64,000 bases of DNA, from positions 558,001 through 622,000 of the forward strand of contig CAXKVR010000036.1 of assembly GCA_964058845.1 (NCBI GenBank), written 5' to 3'. The notes beneath the pieces were generated by a model. The model saw nothing but the letters and a program-made list of their open reading frames with translations. It was not told where the DNA came from and did no database searches. Origin of the DNA: Carex sylvatica (Eukaryota > Streptophyta > Magnoliopsida > Poales > Cyperaceae). A program made the translations under genes and the position numbers. Positions 45,481-56,644 of this stretch are shown piece after piece (the first letter of the stretch is position 1; each line of letters begins with the position of its first letter).

Positions 45481-46060
45481 ATTTTCACGTTCAGATGATT
45501 TATAAAGCTTCTGTTCTTGCATTTTAAATTGTAAAAGTAGCCACTCTTCAATGATATGCTAGAACTATGAACAAATGATAAAATTATATATGTATCTATA
45601 TTTATTTTATAACACAGATACAGCCATCCATATAGGTATAATTAATATTATATTAGATGGATATTGACTGAATCGAATATTTATTAAAAAGATATATAAA
45701 TATCATTAAATATTATCAAAGTTCATAATATATATCTTTAATCTGATGTTAAATATATAACTCGATCGGCGAAGTAATCTTTGTAATTGTTGCATTTGTC
45801 TGCTTGTTAATCAAACAAATGTTGAACAATGAAGTTTTAAGGCGATCGCATTATTCTGATATCTCAGTTAGTCGACAGATCAATTGTTTTTTTTTTATTT
45901 TGTCCTTGTTCTACGCTCATGCTCATGCTCTTCTACGTTTCCCATTCTTTTCGTATAATTTATTTAATTTAATTATTATTACCATTATATATTTTCTAAT
46001 TTAAAAAACTAAATAGAAATAAAATTAGAAATATATAAATTCCTTAATATTGTTTTTAAA
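45481..46060. other. AT-rich spacer, no gene seen
   Basis: 45480-45510 (ATGATTTATAAAGCTTC) also occurs at 48655-48670, another trace of duplication. No coding sequence. Confidence 0.4.
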
Positions 46061-46339
46061 GAGGATTGAGGTTTTCGCTCTTTCGTCGATAGAGCAAAAA
46101 AAAAAGAGATCAACCTAGCCGCCCTTTTCTCTAAACCTCCATTTCATTCCTCTTTTTCTTCTATATCTTAATCTGACACACTAGCATACTCTTTTCTCCT
46201 ATCTCTATCTCCTTGAGTGAAGAAGAAAATGAGAGAAAGGGGAGGGAGCCGAGCCAAACAAAGCCGACCATAGTTGAGAACCCGGTATCGTTGGAGTTTG
46301 AAGTATATAATCTTTACTCATTTCTATCGGAGCGAGGCG

Positions 46340-46543
46340 ATGAGTTCATTCGGTCGTCGAAGCACCGCGGTGAATAGATCCGGCCGTCGGAGAGCAGCGG
46401 TGAGTAGATCGGACCGTCGGAGAGCAACGGTGAGTAGATCCGGCCGTCAGAGTGTAGCGGTGAGTAGATCGGACCGTCAGAGCGCCACGGTGAATAGATC
46501 GGACCGTCGGAGTGCAACAGTGAGTGCCAAAGCGCGGTGGTGA
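46340..46543 (+). CDS. Short Arg/Ser-rich repeat frame on a 30-bp minisatellite (67 aa, doubtful gene)
   Basis: The ATG at 46340 opens MSSFGRRSTAVNRSGRRRAA and continues as a 10-residue repeat of the type RR-SATVSRSD, ending TVSAKARW before TGA. The period is 30 bp, so the frame stays open through every unit. The protein would be very basic, with no recognised domain. The upstream stretch (46090-46215) is pyrimidine-rich, like a plant 5' UTR. Conservation of the Arg-Arg/Ser pattern follows from the DNA repeat, so selection is not shown. Most likely a minisatellite with an incidental frame. Confidence 0.2.
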   Translation: MSSFGRRSTAVNRSGRRRAAVSRSDRRRATVSRSGRQSVAVSRSDRQSATVNRSDRRSATVSAKARW

Positions 46544-46610
46544 GTAGTTCGGACCGTCGGAGTGCGATGGCAAAGCGCATTCAGACCGTCGGAGTGCGAC
46601 GGCTATCGAA
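46345..46610. repeat. 30-bp minisatellite
   Basis: About eight imperfect units of the type GTGAGTAGATCGGACCGTCG-GAGAGCAACG. The GC content is far above the flanks. The last units are rearranged (CAAAGCGCG insert). Confidence 0.85.
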
Positions 46611-47220
46611 CGAAAACAAATCCAATCGTGGAGAGAGTTAGATAATGATGTATTAAGGTGTAAATAAATATGATTAGATGTTGATAGTAATTTAGATAAA
46701 TTAATGAGAATAAAGAAGTTTAGATTTAGTTAGTTATTTACTTATTGTAAATATAATTTTTATCAATGAAATTGTTAGTTGGCATTTAAAGCCACTAACT
46801 TTAAAAAAAAAACATATTGTTAAAGAGAATGCTATGAATTTTATTATTTTAGAAACCATTATATTAAGTTTCAAATAAGCATCGATAAAGTTTATAAAGT
46901 CACCTAAAAATAAAATAAAACAAGCATAACAATCTTATAAAATTAATTTGGGATCCAATTAAGTTGCATTTCATCCTAGGCATGTTAAATTAGGATATAA
47001 TAAAGATAATATTTTCGTTGTACAACGAGATCATTTCAACAAACAAAGAGCAACTATTTTTATAATAATTATATACCAGAAAATGGAATGCATACAAATT
47101 GTTTGTTACGCATCATGTAATTAATGTCAAAAACAAGTTATAACATTTTACATCTTAAATTTTTTGAATCTAAAAACTAATAAGAGTCCGTAAATTGTAT
47201 TACTAAAAGTAAGAGAATTT
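46611..47220. other. AT-rich spacer, no gene seen
   Basis: No gene, RNA or transposon terminus recognised. Confidence 0.4.

Positions 47221-47221
<1 letters not shown>

Positions 47222-47270
<49 letters not shown>
47222..47270. repeat. (TA)n then (GA)n microsatellite
   Basis: About 15 TA units and 9 GA units, directly left of the MITE at 47275. A second (TA)n lies at its right side (47700-47718), suggesting insertion into a TA tract. Confidence 0.85.
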
Positions 47271-47271
<1 letters not shown>

Positions 47272-47274
47272 GGG

Positions 47275-47690
47275 GGCTAATATACAATCGATTATTCCTA
47301 GCCTCCTGTGCAACCAAGTCGTTTTCTGATTTTTAAAGTCCAAATGATCGATCCAAACCGTTAGATGTTATCTCCATATTAAAATGTGCTAGGAGACCAA
47401 ATTTTATATTTTTTGGAATTGTTTTACTATTTATTAAGCCACTTTGAAAATCGCTGATCCAACGGTAGCTTCTGGTTTACACTGTTTGGTAAGCCACCGT
47501 TGGATCAGCAATTTTCAAAGTGGCTTAATAAATAGTAAAAAAATTCCAAAAAATATAAAATTTGGTCTCCTAGCACATTTTAATATGGAGATGACATCTA
47601 ACGGTTTGGATCGATCATTTAGACTTAAAAATTGGAAAACGACTTGGTTGCACGGGAGGCTAGGAACAATCGATTGTATATTAGCCTATC

Positions 47691-47696
<6 letters not shown>
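47275..47696. mobile_element. Palindromic Mutator-type MITE (about 422 bp)
   Basis: The ends read GGCTAATATACAATCGATTA and, reversed, GGCTAATATACAATCGATTG, then CCTAGCCTCC-GTGCAACCA. The core matches the 41744 element (GCTAGGAGACCAAATTTTAT, TTATTAAGCCACTTTGAAAA, CCAACGGTAGCTTC, mirrored). The target duplication cannot be read because both flanks are microsatellite. Confidence 0.85.
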
Positions 47697-47718
<22 letters not shown>

Positions 47719-47723
<5 letters not shown>

Positions 47724-49365
47724 GTTTATGTCACATCATTAACAAATTATTTTGTTTTTCTGTTATTGAATCCACAACTTCTTTAGAAATTCCATGTGAA
47801 TATTAAATTTTGATAAGAAAGAATTCAAGAAGCCCATCAACATGTATCGTTTTAAAGTAACAAAATAAATAATAATTTTGAAGGCCGACAAAAAATTATT
47901 TACGAAATATGTAAGATGTATTAAATTTTGTAAGATGTACTAAAATTAAGCAAAGAGTAGTTTAGATTGATTATATATATATTTTTAAGATTTTTGAGGT
48001 GTAAAAATCAAGTAAAATTCTAAAAAAGTATGGAGGAGGCACCATAAAAATATTCAATATTTTATTTTTTGCTCCTAACGATTGTACAGATATTCTGGAA
48101 AAAATAATTATCTCAATTTGATATTTATAAGAAAAGATATGAATTGTTAAAGATTAGAAATATACCTTAAAAAGCAATTCTTGTGATTATGTAAGTTTAC
48201 AAGGTATCTAATGCAAACATTTGAGGCACCTAAGCCGTCACCTTTCCACACTTGAACACCAAACTATTTTACTTAGAGCCACAAAATTCTAACGGAAGTA
48301 AGCCACGTGAAAGTGAAACATAAATGAACTTGACCCGTACAAATTACAAGTCTGCCCCTTCTATATTTTTTTTTTAAAAAAAAAGTTTCAAAACTATTAT
48401 TTTTGGACCATCAAAAAGCAATGATTTTGCATCTATCTAAAATACAGTACAAATTTTCAAAAAAGAAATAAAAAAATTGCTCGCAAAGCACATTTTAATT
48501 AATACGAAGATTATGTTGAACAGTTGGAATTGACTATTTAAACTTAAAAAAAAAATAAGATGATCCCACAAAATCCCAGAAGAAGAATGAAAAGTTAGGC
48601 ACAGTAGGTCAATTATGCTCGGAACGTACCATTTAATTTTCTAGTTATATTAAAATGATTTATAAAGCTTCCAACAGCATCTAATTTCTACATGTCGGTA
48701 ATGACAAGTAGCATAAATTAATGTGTAGTGGAAATGCCACGACTTCTATACAGATTCCTGGACCCACCCTCCCATGTCTCATCTTGGGACCACCTCTAAT
48801 TTTGACTCTTCAACCCATTAATTCTACTTTGTTAAATAATTTATATATTCCATGATTCAGTAGTTCATATTTGTACGTAAACTGACAACTTCACTTATTC
48901 ACTGTTCTTCTCAAATTTTTCACTTGAATTAGTCGGTGGTTGGTTATATATTTCTTCGCAATTTCTCTTTTCACGATTTTATTATTTTTTTTTTTTGGCG
49001 TTTTTCAACTGACCTAATTAATGCTTGTATCTGCATGCATGTGGTTTTCTTGTTTTGTTTTTGTTTTTCTTGTCCATATTAATCGCTCAATAATATTATC
49101 TAGCTATATTTCTTTTTAATAAAAAATAATTAATACATAAATTATGTCATCTATAGAATCAACTTTTAATTTACTGTGAAAAAAATAATTTTATCAGCGT
49201 GGAAGATCGCAGACTTGATAAAAAAATATTATGCATCCAGAGATGGTATTTTTTTTAATTTCATTATTGTTTGATCTTTTGATGATTTCCTATAAAAAAA
49301 AAATGTGACATCCATTGGCATTCTAGCAAGTGAATAACCTTAAAAATCAAATTAGAAAAGTAGCT
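47719..49365. other. Spacer with decayed repeats
   Basis: 48170-48360 matches 43130-43420. 48385-48545 is a degenerate right half of the palindromic MITE (AGCACATTTTAATTAATACG, GATTATGTTGAACAGTTGG). No gene seen. Confidence 0.5.
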
Positions 49366-49399
49366 TTTCACTAGTGAAAAAATTGAAATTAGAATGAGT

Positions 49400-50330
49400 C
49401 TATCTGGATCGGCTATATAAAATAACCAATACTAATACCTATCTGGATCTATTTTCTTAAGAAAACCAATCCTAAAAACTATTCAGATCGTTTTTTTTTT
49501 TGGTAAACCGATCCTAATTTATGAACTATTAGGATCGGTTGTTTGTTAGGACCAGTCCTAATAGTTCATAAATTAGAATCGATTGTTTATAACAACCGAT
49601 CCTAATTTATGCTAATTAGAATCAGTTGTTTATAACAACCGATCCTAATAGTGCAATTTTGTAATTCATGTTAATAGGTTTTTTTGTAACTTATTTTTTT
49701 CATGTTATATGTAATTTATTGACTTATTTTTTTAATTTTTAATGTTAATTTTTAGTAGTTTATTTTATTTCATGTTATAAGTAATTTTCAATTATTTTTT
49801 TTGGCTGTTTTAAACAAATTTTTCAGAAATAAGATAATTTATAGAAAAATAACCTATTTATAAGATAATTTATTAAAAAAATAACTAATTTTTTAGAAAT
49901 AATTTAATACTAAAATAATTTGTAAGATAATTTTGCCTAAGTATAATTTTTAAGAAATAATTTATTTTAGTATCAATTTTGTAAGAAATAATTTTTTAGT
50001 ATCAATTTTTTGGTTGTTTATAATTTTAAGAAATATACTATTAGGATCGGTTAATTACTAATAACTGATCTAGATTAACATTAGAATCGGTTATTAGTAA
50101 TTAATTGATCCATGTTATAATCTATTAGGATCAGTTAGTTATTAATAATCGATCCTAATATTATTTTTTTTAAATAATAAAAATCAAGATTGGTTATTTA
50201 TAACAACCGATCTTAATTGTGATTAATCTAGATCGGTTGTTGTAATAACCGATCTTGATTTTATTAATTTTAAAAAAATATATTAGGATCGGTTGTTCAT
50301 TAAAACCGATCATGATAGTTATCTGGATCG
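49400..50330. repeat. CACTA 5' subterminal repeat array
   Basis: More than a dozen direct and inverted copies of ATTAGGATCGGTTG/CAACCGATCCTAAT with small changes, often paired head-to-head around a short AT spacer so that local hairpins form. Confidence 0.85.
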
Positions 50331-50399
50331 GGTCAATGCTAAACACCCGATTCTAATTCTAATTTGGAGCATGATTTATTTTAATTTCGCGCCTATGTA

Positions 50400-50640
50400 C
50401 TTAGCCAAAAATTTTGAGTTTTCAACTCATCCCTTTCTCTTTCTCTTTCTCTTTCTCTCCTCCTCCGTGAACTATATTTCTCTCCCTTTCCTCCTTCGTG
50501 AACTCTCCCTTTTTGTCGGGATTCTCTCTCTCTCCTCCGTAGAGCCCTCTCTTCCTCTCCTCCGTAGAGCCCTCTCCTCCAAAGAGAAGAATAGCCGTGC
50601 CGCCGCCTGTACCCGCTAACCCTAGCCGTCTCTGGTAAAT
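50400..50640 (+). promoter_or_regulatory. Pyrimidine-rich leader of the CACTA-borne gene
   Basis: CTTTCTCTTTCTCTTTCTCT and CTCCTCCGT repeats run into a GC-rich stretch (CCGCCGCCTGTACCCGC) ending near CTCTG|GTAAAT, a plausible donor. This looks like a plant 5' UTR with its first intron. The 108-codon frame across it is not credible as protein. Confidence 0.4.
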
Positions 50641-51399
50641 CTCTGAATTTCGAAAATTAAAACCCTAGTTGCTAATTTTAAGTTATTGTGCTATAATTTT
50701 AAGTTATTGTATAAAATTGAAATGTTTAACTTGGCATGAATCTCAAAGCACAAATAATACCCCCCCTGCACCATCCCGAACAGGCAGTGGCTGAGATTAA
50801 ATATATGGGTAAAGTATATGATATTTGTAAAGTATATGGGTATTTGTAAAGTATATGGGTGTTTCATAGTACCATAGCCTCACTGATATGATATTTGTAA
50901 AGTATATGGGTAAATTGGGTAAATTGATCTATGTTATAGGATCAATATATGGGACTTAATTCGATGATATTTGAATCAAATTGTTGCCGATTAACATGAG
51001 CATTGCTATTCTTGGTTAAATTATTAATATTTAATGCAATATTCTTCTTGTTTTTTCTTTGTTAATATACATATAATATGCAATGGAATAGAGGGTCCAA
51101 CTTTACCAAATTGCATACACATAGATATTCTATATATATTCTTTATATATATCATGTATATAAAAAAAAGATGGTTAGATTCATTTAATGCATGTTTAAT
51201 TGTTCATCAAGTCATTTGCTAATTCTCATGCTTCTCACAATTGCAATACACATACACTTTTTAATTGCAATGCACATAAATTCTTGTAAAGATATTACAT
51301 TATATGTTAAGTTGGAGCACATATACTCTTTAATTGTATTTTTTTTTTTTTTCAGAGAGAGACAGAATAAAGGAGCACGTACACTAATCTGAGTTGGAA

Positions 51400-52434
51400 G
51401 ATGAATATTATTGGTTCTGAAAAATGCAGGTTAGTATTTTCTTTCTTTTCTCAGAATCCTTATTATATGTGTTGATATGTGAGATTATGAACTTGCAGTC
51501 TTGTGACTATTTTTCTTATATTCATCAGGAATGTGATAGTGGTCATGGTGATAGTGAGCCAGCCTCGGTTAAGAAATGAGGAAGAGGACCTTCCCAAATT
51601 AAGGAGAAGATTAATGAGAAAGGTGAAAAGCTTCAACTTGACAAATTTAAGAAGCCTATTATTACTCAGGAAACAACGGGTTTTTCTACGGAACTTGGGA
51701 TATTGGTAAGAAGAAATGTTCCTATAAGGTTCCTACATTGGAAAGATGTTCCAGATGAGAAAAAAGCAAGTCATATGGGAAGCAATTAAGGTAAATAACA
51801 TGGTACTAATTTCATAAGTTTTCATTTGATATCAACTATAAATTTGATTTCTATTTGTTTGGCAGCTATACTGGGGTATACAGGACGACCCAAAAGTGAA
51901 GAGGTATTATTATCAAAAAATGGCTACCATGCACCAAAAGTTCATAACCAATCTGACTAGAGCGTGGCACAAGGGTACGACGCCCGATTTTGCCAAGCTC
52001 AATATTGAACAAAAAGACTGGGAGGAATTTATCAAGTACCGAAGGACGAAGAAATTTGATATTTGTTTCTTTCTATGAACCACCTACCTTATCTCTAATT
52101 AAGAATTCAAATATTTTTATAATTAAGGCCAATTGTTTCTTTGTTCAAATTGTAGGCTGTTAGCAAGATTGGGAAGGAGAATCAGGCCCATAACAAATAT
52201 TCACATTTCTTAGGATCCAGAGATTATAATGGTGAGAATTTCCAGAGTATGCTTAAAGATATTATGCAGGTGATTGCAAATGAAAAAATATCTAGTGATC
52301 CATCTTCCCAAGGGTCAACTACTGCATTGACACCAGATGAGATTGTTGATTTGTCGGTTGAACATAGGCACGTCACATGGAAACTAGCAAGACAGAAACT
52401 CTCAGACGAGACCAAGGAACGCTTTTATCCATAA
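51400..52434 (+). pseudogene. CACTA Transposase_24-type (Ptta/En/Spm) gene, broken
   Basis: Exon-like pieces: about 51400-51430, 51529-51790, 51866 to about 52060, 52156-52434. They read GEKLQLDKFKKPII, LGILVRRNVPIRFLHWKDVP, LYWGIQDDPKVKRYYYQKMA, and finally SKIGKENQAHNKYSHFLGSR followed by a C-terminal region ending KERFYP. The order fits the Transposase_24 family, the DNA-binding partner in CACTA transposition (W-x-DVP, and S-x-x-N...H-x-x-GSR). An in-frame TGA follows ASVKK, and a one-base gain in the A run at about 51760 shifts the frame. Without it the exon would end in the expected VIWEAIK. The gene is therefore not functional as it stands. Confidence 0.75.
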
Positions 52435-53149
52435 ACATATGTACCAATCATCAACAAAATTGTGAGGATTTAGATATTGTGATTCATTGAAATACAACAT
52501 ATTGGGTCTGTATCGGGTGCGTATCCGTATTCGTATCATTTTACATTTATTTAGAATGCTAATAATTTTTTATTATTTTATCATTTTAAATATCTCTCGT
52601 AAGTACTGATTGTTCACTGTGTTCATATTTCAACAGTGTCTTCCGCAAGGAAATGTGTACTACTTTAAAGGTTCATAATGATTGTAAGATAATAGTTTCT
52701 ATTGAGATATGATTATAGGGACCTAGATGCAAAAATTTGTGAATATCTAGACATATAAGCCATTTGTATGCTCATTAACATACATTTCAATTTTTTCAAA
52801 CTTGTTTAATTTTTGAACTGTCTTGATGTGTTATATAGTGCCCACAATAACCAAGCGGATGTGAATGTGTATATTATGTCATGTTGTTGATGCATGACAT
52901 AATAAAGAAATTTCTCGATGTTTTTTTTTCGAATTTAAAAGTATATATGCATTTATATATTTTTCAAAAGTAAGCATTGTAGCTTCAAATATAATTAAAT
53001 ACACAATTAATTGTGCATGCTCTTCTATCTTTTAAAAAATGCAGGATATTCCCACTAGATATACTATACAACACATGAGCGACTTTCACCTAATGTGGGT
53101 TCAAGTTTTTCTAAATGAAGTAAATGTGAGAAAAAGTAAAACAATTTAG

Positions 53150-53340
53150 GATGTGTAAACTTTGCATGAACATGATTTTTTTGTAATAATTTAGGATGAA
53201 CATGATTTTTTTGTAATAATTTAGGATGTGTATGACATTTAATTTAGGATGTGTATGTGTATGATATTTAATTTAGGATGTGTATGTGATAATTTAAGAT
53301 GTGGATGTGTATGATATTTAATTTAGGATGTGTATTATTT
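53150..53340. repeat. Imperfect tandem repeat TTTAGGATGTGTATG inside the CACTA element
   Basis: AATTTAGGATG plus TGTATG or AACATGATTTTTTTG units recur about seven times. AT-rich and non-coding. Confidence 0.7.
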
Positions 53341-53429
53341 GTATGCAAAAAATAATAATTTAGCATGTTGGCCAGCAAAATATATATGGAAGATGGCCAA
53401 ATAAATAAAAATATTTTTTTTAGATTCAA

Positions 53430-53880
53430 TAAAATATCAGGATCGGTTATTTTGAAAAATCGATCTAGATACCAATTTGTATTGAAGAACAAAAAGGTCC
53501 AAAAATAGTTTCTTTGAAATAACCGATCCTAATATGTGTTAATCTGGATCGAGTTTTTAAACAATTGATCCTAATGGCTATTAAAAAAAATGAAAAATAA
53601 CTATTAGGATCGATTATATTAAACAATCGATCCTAATATGTGTTAATCTGGATCGGTTGTTTAAAATAACCGATCCAATTAATTTGAATTAGGATCGGTT
53701 ATTCTATACAACTGATCCAGATTAACAAATATTAGGATCGGTTGTTTAATATAACTGAACCTAATTCAAACTATCTGGGTCGGTTATTTAACCGATCCAG
53801 ATTAGTGTGGTATTAGTATTGCCCTGATCAGAATTGGTTAAATTCCAATCCTAATGTGCGTACATAACGGATCCTAATTC
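53430..53880. repeat. CACTA 3' subterminal repeat array
   Basis: Copies of ATTAGGATCGGTTGTTTAAT and complements, the same motif as the 5' array. Confidence 0.85.
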
Positions 53881-54142
53881 CAGTTTTTTCACTAGTATTT
53901 GTGGCTTAATATTTTAATTAATCATTTGTGATAGATGATAATTTTTTTAGCTGCAGTTATTTCCTACACACAATTGAAAAACTTGACTAATTAATCGTTC
54001 CTTTTTTTTTAGAATGAGATATTTATATTTCGGATTCTCTAATTGACTATATAATATAACTGATATTATTAAAATTGAAAAGCTTGACTAATTAAGTGCA
54101 TGTATACAGAGTTTTGATTTAAAAAGAAAAGTATTGGACATA

Positions 54143-55743
54143 TGTTGCACCAGAAATGTATAGTACAAAATTTCAGTACAGCGAGCTGTACCTTTTAATC
54201 TTAAATACACTTTCAGTTCAAATTGTAAGTATACAATCCTACCATGTAGTGTATTATCGGGTATCGATCCACAGGGAATATGGACAATTACTAGGTTTAT
54301 ACTTTATTAATTAATTTCAGAAAAGAAGTAAGTGCAATAAAGTAGAATATGGGGAGTTTGTTTAAGTAGTCCTAAAGGTTGAGTTCAATATCCGATTCAA
54401 TTTGAGATGTCATAATAAGGGTATGACTTCACAGTTACGTCATTCACCAAGTTTCTAATCCTAATTTTTGTAGTTCCGGTTTGATTTCGCAGTTGGTTAG
54501 ACCTTAATTAAAACCTAAGGTATTTGTGTTCATAATTGGTACTCTCCTCTCGTCCTAACTTCTTTGGTTCTTTCGAATCCAAAGCGGAACTACATCAATT
54601 TTAAGTACTAATTATGTAATCAACACAAATGATAAATCTCAGAAATTAGCATCAAATCCCATAAAACAATCATAATAAAAATAAATAACTGAATAAGATA
54701 AAATTAAACAAGTTCATGCATTGACCTAAACCCCTAGAAAGAGATCTACTCTCTCTTGGAGATATCCATTACAAAAGTTGACAAAAATAAGAAGAAATGA
54801 AATAAAGAAATAGTTACACACTTTATTGAATCAAGAACCTCAATCTTGCCGAAATCTTGCTTGGACCTTCTTCTCTTTCCTTGAAAAGCTTCCGAAACTT
54901 CTAGAATGGCTGCATATTTATCGCTATATCTCAATGAAAATTGGCATGCACCAAGGGGTGAGAGAGAGAGAGAGAGAGTTGTATGATATGAGATGTGAGA
55001 TGTGAGAGATATGTGGTGTGTCATATCCCTTGAATGGGAAAGAACTCCCTCTTTTATAGCAAATAACTATGCCCAATCAAGAGGCATAGTTGTGGGATGA
55101 GTGGGGTTAGTGGGTGCTATTTTTGGATTGTTTCTCAGGCTGCATTGTTCAAGTTTAGCTATCAAAAAGCATTCCTGACTTGCTAAAAATAGAAACCGTG
55201 TTGAAAACGTGTATTTCTGGCTGTCTGCGGGTCCACTGCTTTCACACTTACTCTAAGTTTCCTTTTTTATATTCTCAAGTTTTAGATCTTCTCGTTGGCT
55301 TTTCGAAAAGTGGTCATATGCCCAAAACGGAGTTACGAGTTAAAAGTTGTGGCCGTTTTAAGTTCAGACTCTATTTTTGGCTCCTGCTACAGTGCGTTCG
55401 CACTGGGCTCGGACTTTTTCTGTGCAACCAGAGTGCGGCTGCATCGATATCCGTGCGTACGTACGGATTTTGATGAATAGCTTATTATACTTTTTTAAAA
55501 TTGGCGCGCGTCTAGAAATCCATCTAAGTACTTATTACGGCCATATTGTAATCCGTGCATCCGCACTGGACATTTTTCTGCGTTTTTTCTTAATTTTTCT
55601 TCATTTCCTGCAAGTTAAAATCAAACAAGTGCAGTAACTTGATTCTAAATGTATTATATTTACTTTATATTCAAAATACAAGATATTTGACGTTATTTTA
55701 TGATGAAAACTAGATCGAATATGTATATAATTTATGCTTATCA
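54143..55743 (-). mobile_element. Solo LTR (1601 bp), copy 2, inverted relative to copy 1
   Basis: On the minus strand it runs from TGATAAGCATAAATT (at 55743) to GGTGCAACA (at 54143). It is flanked by a perfect ACATA duplication (54138-54142 and 55744-55748). It follows copy 1 closely, including the TATA box and the same incidental frames. It lacks about 300 bp (copy 1 about 6110-6435) that hold two of the three GAAGGACGTAACTGTG repeats; the deletion joins at a short TATTG match. A GA microsatellite (54961-54978) has grown in it. It ends about 900 bp upstream of GLR gene C. Confidence 0.93.
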
Positions 55744-55748
55744 ACATA

Positions 55749-56560
55749 TTCTCTAATCATCAGCAGAACATATTCAGTTAATATAGATTTATTTTGTTAA
55801 TAAAAAATAATGACAGTAAATGTGATCTAGTTTAAACATATTACAAGAAAGAATTTCATGGCATCTTAAAATATTTAATTAAATCCAGATATATATTTCT
55901 ATATAATTAAGGGAATAATGGTACTAAATTCAAAAGTATAGACTTGTATCATACATATAATCCGCTGCCACTAAGGTTACATAATACAAGAAATGCTGAC
56001 CAATATAATGAATTCGTATCCTCGGCATTAACTAAAACAAAAAATATTTTGAGTTAATGTATCAGAATTGTCTGATTCGTACAAACTAGATTCACACTAA
56101 TATTAATGAGCTCATGAATTATAAGCTATATATGACCGCATTAGCTCTGTTTAAAATAATGTAGACGATGGACTCCATTATAATTGGATCTATAACAGAG
56201 TTGTCGGATGGATATTAGCTCTACCCAAAATTTGATGGTTTCAAAATTATGTGATTCACTTTAAGATTCCTAAAGTCTACTTTAATATTTGTACATATCT
56301 ATTTTAATTTTTATATATACAGATTTTAAAGTAGATCGAATGGTCTCAGTGCTCATCAAATCAAAAAATTATATCAATCCGTCCAGTCCTATTAATTCCA
56401 CATGGCATCACGCTATTCGTCTGATACCAAGTCATGCATGGGTCCCCCGTGCACTAAACGAGAAATTTGCTCTTTTAATCCGCAACGGTTTCCTTTTAAA
56501 GTATAAGGATCCAGCATCATAATCCAACCCGTTTACCACATATATACAACCCGCACCTGC
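55749..56560. other. Upstream region of GLR gene C
   Basis: No other gene seen. Only the last 90 or so bases before the ATG are clearly similar to the gene A upstream region. Confidence 0.5.
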
Positions 56561-56563
56561 CCC

Positions 56564-56571
56564 TTTATATC
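56564..56571 (+). promoter_or_regulatory. TATA box of GLR gene C
   Basis: TTTATATC lies 74-81 bp before the ATG, in CCCCTTTATATCTCCACAAG. It would place transcription start near 56600. Gene A has lost this word at the matching place. Confidence 0.5.
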
Positions 56572-56644
56572 TCCACAAGTCCTTGAGCCTTTTGAAATTA
56601 TTCCAAATCAAAATTCTCTTCTCCTCTCCAATTCACAACAAGCC

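Larger units (their letters stand above)
49369..53897 (+). mobile_element. CACTA (En/Spm) transposon, 4529 bp, decayed
   Basis: The left end is CACTAGTGAAAAAATTG, continuing AAATTAGA; the right end reversed reads ACTAGTGAAAAAACTG, continuing GAATTAGGA. The last G of the right end has become A. The flanks are TTT at 49366-49368 and 53898-53900, the 3-bp duplication expected of this superfamily. Subterminal regions (49400-50330 and 53430-53880) are packed with TTAGGATCGGTT/AACCGATCCTAA in both orientations, the kind of array bound by the TNPA protein. The only coding remnant is a Transposase_24-type gene. No TNPD (Transposase_21) catalytic gene is present, so it is non-autonomous. Confidence 0.92.

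Noticed and set aside
46314..46580. Minus-strand frames over the 30-bp minisatellite
   Set aside because: A 30-bp period keeps several frames open at once. No leader or splice signal on that strand.
49400..50330. Regularly spaced repeats considered as a CRISPR-like array
   Set aside because: They are inverted as well as direct, irregularly spaced, and bounded by CACTA termini in a plant genome.
50293..50619. 108-codon + frame near the CACTA 5' end
   Set aside because: It lies across subterminal repeats and a CTTTCT leader; low-complexity sequence explains it.
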